Below, one piece after another: positions 5,558 through 9,035 of a stretch of DNA of 9,035 nucleotides (positions are counted from its first letter, which is position 1; each line of letters begins with the position of its first letter). The notes below the pieces were generated by a model. The model was given only the letters and a program-made list of their open reading frames with translations. It was not told where the DNA came from and did no database searches. Position numbers and translations under genes: made by a program. This stretch comes from Arcticibacterium sp051269965. GTDB lineage: Bacteria; Bacteroidota; Bacteroidia; Cytophagales; Spirosomataceae. The stretch lies in NCBI GenBank assembly GCA_051269965.1, contig JBNMFK010000152.1, forward strand, positions 1 to 9,035, in the 5' to 3' direction.

Positions 5558-7546
5558 TTAATTAGTCTCTGGCTCGATATAGTTCTTAGGCGTCCAAGTA
5601 TTGTTTTTCCCATTCACGTCTGGGAGTTTTTCATCTGGGTCTATCTTAACCATGATAATAGGTGATTTGGAATCATATCTAAACTTCCATTCAGAACCTC
5701 TTTGCCAAATTTCTACAGGGAGTTCTATTCGGCCTACCTTTCCGTTTGACTCCGTTACTTCTATCACGGCTGGCATAGGAAGTTGCTCAACGGTAGAAAT
5801 AGTAATGACACTTCCTTTACTTGGATCTTGCTTTATATACATTACATCATCTACAGCTTGGTCAATTTTCCAATCATTGATTATCCAACCCTTCCAAAAC
5901 CAACCTAAATCTTCACCAGAAGCATCTTCCATTGTTTCAAAGAAGTCAAATGGTGTTGGATGTTTAAAAGCCCAACGATGTACATATTGTTTGAAGGCGT
6001 AATCGAACCTTTCTGCACCTAGCACTTCTTCTCTAAGTAATTTAAGTCCCATGCCTGGCTTATAATACGCAGCAAGGCCAAAATTCTTAGTTTGAATTAC
6101 TTCAGGAATATTCATTATGGCGTCCCTTCCGTACATGTAAGGAGCATATTGACGTGGATTTATTGGATCATAGTATTCTCCATCATTGAAGGCTTCGGTA
6201 GATAGGCCGTTGATAAAAGTATTAAAACCTTCATCCATCCATGCGTACTTTCTTTCATTAGTTCCAACTATCATCGGGAACCAGTTATGGCCAAATTCGT
6301 GGTCTGTTACTCCCCATAAAGACTCTCCAGAATCTTTAACTCCGCAAAAAACAATTCCAGGGTATTCCATACCAGCAACTATTCCAGCCACATTGGTGGC
6401 AATAGGATAGGTATACTCGAAAATGTAAGAAGAGTAAAATTCAATGCTCGCTTTCACATATTCCGTAGAACGTCCCCATTTACTTTCTCCGCCCTCTTCT
6501 GCAGGATAAACAGATTGTGCCAAGGCATTTTTACCGCTTGGTAAGTTGATTTTAGCTGCGTCCCAAACAAAACATGTTGAAGAAGCCCATGCAATATCGC
6601 GTGTTTGCTTACACTTAAAACGCCATGTTTTAGTTCCTGTGCTGCTTGAGGCTATGTCGGCTTTTACATCTTCAGCACTTCGTATCATCACTGTTTCATC
6701 AGATGCTGAAGCGATGGCAAGTCTTTTTAATTGGGTGGTGCTTAGGACCTCATTTTGATTTACCAGCTCTCCAGATCCCACCACAATATGGTCGCTAGGT
6801 ACAGTGATATTATATTCAAAGTCCCCATATTCTAGGTAAAACTCTCCTCCACCTATGTAAGGTAAGATATTCCATCCTTCTATATCATCAAAAACTGCCA
6901 TTCGAGGATACCACTGAGCTAGCTCGTAAATAATACCGTCGCTAGCAGGGTATTTCCCTAATCTGTCTGAACCATACCTAGGAATAGGGAAACTAAAGTC
7001 CATGGAAATAAGGATCTTTTCGCCTGTTCTTAAAGGCTCAGTTAAACGGATCTGCATTCTAGTATCACTCACTATATGTGATTCGTAAGTAGATGTTGTT
7101 TTGAAGCGTTTCTTGTTCACGGGGATGTTCTTGGTAACCTTCACTTCTGAAATTGTGTAACCACCATCGAAACCCATGTTTCCATGTCTTCCGCCTTCCA
7201 AATCAGTCGTTTTCCCTCCTCTAGAATCATCACTAAACTGATTTTGATCTAGCTGAACCCAGACAAACGGAAGCAAGTCAGGACTGTTATTCGTGTAGGT
7301 TATACTTACATCACCGTATATTTTGTTTGCTTCCACATCTAGGGATGCGTTGATGACATAATCAGCGGAGTTTTGCCAGTATTGCGGTCCTGGGGCTCCA
7401 TTTCCACTTCTATAAACAGTTCCGGGTCTGTAAGCAAAAAGTGGGTCAAAAGCCTCCTTGTGGTCGTAAGTAGACGCTTCCTGAGCCGTAAGGCTAGATG
7501 GAAAGCAGAAAGTTAACAGAGCAAGAAATGCTAAAATATTCTTCAT
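5558..7546 (-). CDS. Secreted M1-family zinc metallopeptidase
   Basis: The 662-residue product starts at ATG 7546 with a signal peptide (MKNILAFLALLTFCF, cleavage near SLTAQ). An N-terminal beta-domain is followed by the M1 catalytic domain. The zinc site is HEFGH at 416-420, with the third ligand Glu439 in WMDEGFN, giving the standard 18-residue spacing. The substrate-binding GxMEN motif reads GMEYP at 392-396. Tyr494 or Tyr495 in YYKPG is the likely transition-state tyrosine. M1 enzymes remove N-terminal residues from peptides. This one should act in the periplasm or outside the cell, feeding peptide use. The gene lies 82 bp downstream of the recombinase gene. I see no good promoter in that gap, so read-through is possible. 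A bidirectional terminator follows. The length is normal for this bacterial subgroup. Confidence 0.93.
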   Translation of the reverse strand: MKNILAFLALLTFCFPSSLTAQEASTYDHKEAFDPLFAYRPGTVYRSGNGAPGPQYWQNSADYVINASLDVEANKIYGDVSITYTNNSPDLLPFVWVQLDQNQFSDDSRGGKTTDLEGGRHGNMGFDGGYTISEVKVTKNIPVNKKRFKTTSTYESHIVSDTRMQIRLTEPLRTGEKILISMDFSFPIPRYGSDRLGKYPASDGIIYELAQWYPRMAVFDDIEGWNILPYIGGGEFYLEYGDFEYNITVPSDHIVVGSGELVNQNEVLSTTQLKRLAIASASDETVMIRSAEDVKADIASSSTGTKTWRFKCKQTRDIAWASSTCFVWDAAKINLPSGKNALAQSVYPAEEGGESKWGRSTEYVKASIEFYSSYIFEYTYPIATNVAGIVAGMEYPGIVFCGVKDSGESLWGVTDHEFGHNWFPMIVGTNERKYAWMDEGFNTFINGLSTEAFNDGEYYDPINPRQYAPYMYGRDAIMNIPEVIQTKNFGLAAYYKPGMGLKLLREEVLGAERFDYAFKQYVHRWAFKHPTPFDFFETMEDASGEDLGWFWKGWIINDWKIDQAVDDVMYIKQDPSKGSVITISTVEQLPMPAVIEVTESNGKVGRIELPVEIWQRGSEWKFRYDSKSPIIMVKIDPDEKLPDVNGKNNTWTPKNYIEPETN

Positions 7547-7628
7547 TAAAGTGTTAAATGTTTAGTTCAGTATTGATGGTTTATATAAAAGGACTGCCAG
7601 CTCTTAAATTGGTTGCAAATAAACGGAA

Positions 7629-8510
7629 TTATCCTGCTTTTGGATGAGCCTGCTTATGGATATTTTTAAGCTGTTCAATCGAGTTATGTGTATAAATCTG
7701 GGTCGCAGAGAGGCTGGAATGTCCTAAAAGTTCTTTGATAGCATTAAGGTCGGCTCCTTTGTTTAAGAGGTGCGTAGCAAAAGTATGTCGAAGAATATGT
7801 GGACTTTTTTTAGTCTGGGTAGACACTAGAGCTAAATATTTTTTGACTAACCTCTGAACAAAGACAGGATAAAGCTTTTTCCCTTTGTCTGTTACAAAGA
7901 GACTTGTATCAGAAATATCAAATTTTTGAGCTTTTTGGGCTAAATACGAAACCAATTTCAATCTTAATTTGACTGGCAGAGGAATGATTCGATACTTGCT
8001 TCTCTTTCCCAGAACAGTTATTTTTGAATCAAACAAATCAAAATCTGTTTCTTTTAAATGAACGAGTTCAGAGAGACGAATGCCTGTTCCGTATAACATT
8101 TCTAAAATCATATGGTCTCTACTTCCAGAAAAATTGTCACTAAAAGGTATGTTTTCAAGTAGATTTTCCATCCCAGATTCGGAGATGAAGACAGGAAGCT
8201 TGCTGGGTGTTTTGAGAGACTGCACCTTGAGCATCGGACTTTTTTCTATCTTCTTTTTTCGTAGTAAATAGGCATAGAAGGCTTTCAAGCTCGCTATTTT
8301 TCTATTAATGCTGGTATTAGCTAATTTTTCATTAGACAGAGAAACTATCCAAGACCGTATTTCTCTAAAGTTAGCATGCTCTGGAGATGATGTTTCAAAA
8401 ACCTCAGAGATATGACTAGAAAATTGAAACAAGTCTTTCTTGTATGCTGTAACGGTATGAAGACTTAGTCTTTTTTCATTTTCGAGGTAAGATAAAAAAG
8501 AATCGACCAT
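7629..8510 (-). CDS. xerC: Xer-type tyrosine recombinase
   Basis: The product is 293 residues from ATG 8510. A TTG at 8537 would add nine residues but lies inside a promoter -7 box, so ATG 8510 is chosen. The N-terminal SAM-like DNA-binding domain opens VDSFLSYLENEKRLSLHTVT. The catalytic set is complete: Arg145 (YGTGIRLSEL), the beta-hairpin Lys of GKRSKYR, His238 and Arg241 (HILRHTFATHLL), His264 (LLGHSS) and nucleophile Tyr273 (TQIYTH). The nine-residue gap from His264 to Tyr273 is that of XerC/XerD. By family, it resolves chromosome dimers at dif with FtsK. The position next to rpsU is a common housekeeping arrangement in Bacteroidota, so I do not regard it as an integrase of a mobile element. 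Whether it is the XerC or XerD orthologue cannot be settled from sequence alone. Confidence 0.9.
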   Translation of the reverse strand: MVDSFLSYLENEKRLSLHTVTAYKKDLFQFSSHISEVFETSSPEHANFREIRSWIVSLSNEKLANTSINRKIASLKAFYAYLLRKKKIEKSPMLKVQSLKTPSKLPVFISESGMENLLENIPFSDNFSGSRDHMILEMLYGTGIRLSELVHLKETDFDLFDSKITVLGKRSKYRIIPLPVKLRLKLVSYLAQKAQKFDISDTSLFVTDKGKKLYPVFVQRLVKKYLALVSTQTKKSPHILRHTFATHLLNKGADLNAIKELLGHSSLSATQIYTHNSIEQLKNIHKQAHPKAG

Positions 8511-8534
8511 TTCTGAGGAAACACTAGATGAGTA

Positions 8535-8567
8535 CAAATGTACTTTTCAATGTGCTTATAATCTCAA
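8535..8567 (-). promoter_or_regulatory. Promoter of the Xer recombinase gene (TTG-N22-TACATTTG)
   Basis: On the minus strand, TTG (8567-8565) is followed after 22 bp by TACATTTG (8542-8535). The -7 box is perfect and the spacer is near the long end of the reported 17-23 bp range. Transcription would begin near 8524, about 13 nt before ATG 8510. This supports that start over the TTG at 8537 and lets the recombinase be expressed apart from rpsU. Confidence 0.55.
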
Positions 8568-8576
8568 AAATGGCCG

Positions 8577-8606
8577 AAAAATATTCAAACGACTTGTAAT
8601 TAGTCG
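8577..8606 (-). terminator. Weak hairpin and T-rich stretch after rpsU
   Basis: On the minus strand, CGACT and AGTCG (8606-8602 with 8594-8590) pair around a 7-nt loop that contains the end of the rpsU stop codon. TTTGAATATTTTT follows. The stem is only 5 bp, so this is at most a partial terminator or mRNA 3' end between rpsU and the recombinase gene. Confidence 0.3.
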
Positions 8607-8794
8607 ATATGATTGCCGTATGTTCTTTGAATATACTTTGCTTTCAGTATCTCAAATCTTCTATCAACAGATTTCTTTGTGAATTGCTTACGACTACGTA
8701 ATTGACGCAAAACACGGGTACGCTCAAACTTCTTCTTGAAACGTTTAAGAGCTTTCTCTACGGATTCGTTTTCCTTTACTTTTATTTGTAGCAT
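8600..8794 (-). CDS. rpsU: 30S ribosomal protein bS21
   Basis: The 64-residue, very basic product (MLQIKVKENESVEKALKRFK, then RTRVLRQLRSRKQF) matches bS21 of Bacteroidota in length and pattern. It binds the 30S platform near the 3' end of 16S rRNA. In this phylum bS21, with bS18 and bS6, holds the anti-Shine-Dalgarno tail so that most messages are read without Shine-Dalgarno pairing. The gene has a canonical promoter and, unlike every other gene here, a perfect Shine-Dalgarno sequence. This fits autoregulation, in which ribosomes lacking bS21 preferentially translate rpsU. The Xer recombinase gene follows on the same strand. Confidence 0.96.
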   Translation of the reverse strand: MLQIKVKENESVEKALKRFKKKFERTRVLRQLRSRKQFTKKSVDRRFEILKAKYIQRTYGNHID

Positions 8795-8800
8795 ACTTTA

Positions 8801-8810
8801 CACCTCCTTT
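8801..8810 (-). promoter_or_regulatory. rpsU: Perfect Shine-Dalgarno sequence of rpsU
   Basis: The minus strand reads AAAGGAGGTG, fully complementary over ten bases to the usual 16S rRNA 3' tail (CACCTCCTTT). The GGAGG core ends 8 nt before ATG 8794. No other start codon in the window has a recognisable Shine-Dalgarno sequence; the others are preceded by A/T-rich sequence. Confidence 0.9.
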
Positions 8811-8829
8811 TTTACTTCCTTTCGGGCTG

Positions 8830-8859
8830 CAAAGGTACTTATTTCCTTAGTAACACCAA
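8830..8859 (-). promoter_or_regulatory. rpsU: Promoter of rpsU (TTG-N19-TACCTTTG)
   Basis: On the minus strand, TTG (8859-8857) and TACCTTTG (8837-8830) are 19 bp apart, the consensus spacing for Bacteroidota housekeeping promoters. Transcription would begin near 8824, leaving a leader of about 30 nt that carries the Shine-Dalgarno sequence. The promoter lies directly after the stop codon of the upstream gene (8878). Confidence 0.78.
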
Positions 8860-8877
8860 CTAGAGGAGATAATAATA

Positions 8878-9035
8878 TTAAAACTTATTGAACCTTCCTC
8901 GATTTTTGTAAATCCAGATGGCAGAACCTAAGAAGCCGGCCATGAAAACATAATAGAGTCCTGTTATTCTTACTTCATCTCCAAAGATTCCAAGATCTAT
9001 TAAAAAGAAGAGTAAAATGAGTATGGAAGTGAAAA
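8878..9035 (-). CDS. C-terminus of an unidentified small membrane protein (cut by window edge)
   Basis: A reading frame enters from the right edge and ends at TAA 8880-8878, giving 51 complete codons. It encodes two hydrophobic segments, TSILILLFFLIDLGIF and LYYVFMAGFLGSAIWIY, separated by GDEVRITG, and ends in a basic tail (KNRGRFNKF). The pattern indicates an integral membrane protein with a short cytosolic C-terminus. I do not recognise the family, and the N-terminus is outside the window. No terminator separates it from the rpsU promoter. Confidence 0.6.
   Translation of the reverse strand, partial: FTSILILLFFLIDLGIFGDEVRITGLYYVFMAGFLGSAIWIYKNRGRFNKF

Noticed and set aside
5601..6758. 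Three plus-strand open frames opposite the M1 peptidase
   Set aside because: All lie antisense to the peptidase domains and have no independent support.
7547..7660. Possible promoter for the M1 peptidase (TTTATTTG on the minus strand)
   Set aside because: The -7 box has a mismatch at a key position and there is no TTG at suitable spacing, so it is not annotated.
8080..8271. Plus-strand open frame opposite the recombinase
   Set aside because: It is antisense to the conserved recombinase core and lacks any recognisable feature.
7629..8510. Recombinase as integrase of a mobile element
   Set aside because: It has Xer length and catalytic spacing and sits beside rpsU. There are no attachment-site repeats, tRNA or phage genes nearby.

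Overview
The window looks like chromosomal DNA from a member of the Bacteroidota (Flavobacteriia/Cytophagia type). The evidence is A+T-rich DNA, a TonB-dependent receptor with an N-terminal carboxypeptidase-regulatory-like domain, TANNTTTG -7 promoter boxes with an upstream TTG, almost no Shine-Dalgarno sequences, and a LemA-TPM-TPM operon. I cannot place it to genus.

Layout: (1) 1-793, minus strand: N-terminal part of a TonB-dependent outer-membrane receptor that runs off the left edge, with a promoter box and a leader hairpin. (2) 794-1273: an AT-rich divergent intergenic region with a 14-bp palindrome. (3) 1274-3502, plus strand: a DUF547 lipoprotein, then a DASH-type cryptochrome/photolyase with its own promoter. 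(4) 3626-5468, plus strand: a tight three-gene operon of lemA, a cytosolic TPM-domain protein and a membrane-anchored TPM-domain protein with a glycine-rich tail. (5) 5490-5526: a strong bidirectional terminator between convergent transcription units. (6) 5558-8794, minus strand: rpsU (bS21), a Xer-type tyrosine recombinase and a secreted M1-family metallopeptidase. (7) 8878-9035, minus strand: the C-terminus of a small membrane protein entering from the right edge.

The genes are mostly envelope and housekeeping functions: outer-membrane uptake, periplasmic peptide breakdown, a probable envelope module (LemA/TPM), DNA photorepair, chromosome dimer resolution and a ribosomal protein. I see no phage, transposon, CRISPR, tRNA or rRNA, and no clearly undescribed multigene system. 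The most informative non-coding signal is the perfect Shine-Dalgarno sequence in front of rpsU, in a window where no other start has one. This fits the known bS21 feedback mechanism of Bacteroidota. Other points of interest are the 10-bp leader hairpin of the receptor gene, a family of recognisable promoters (two with leaders of only about 13 nt), and the DUF547-photolyase pairing.
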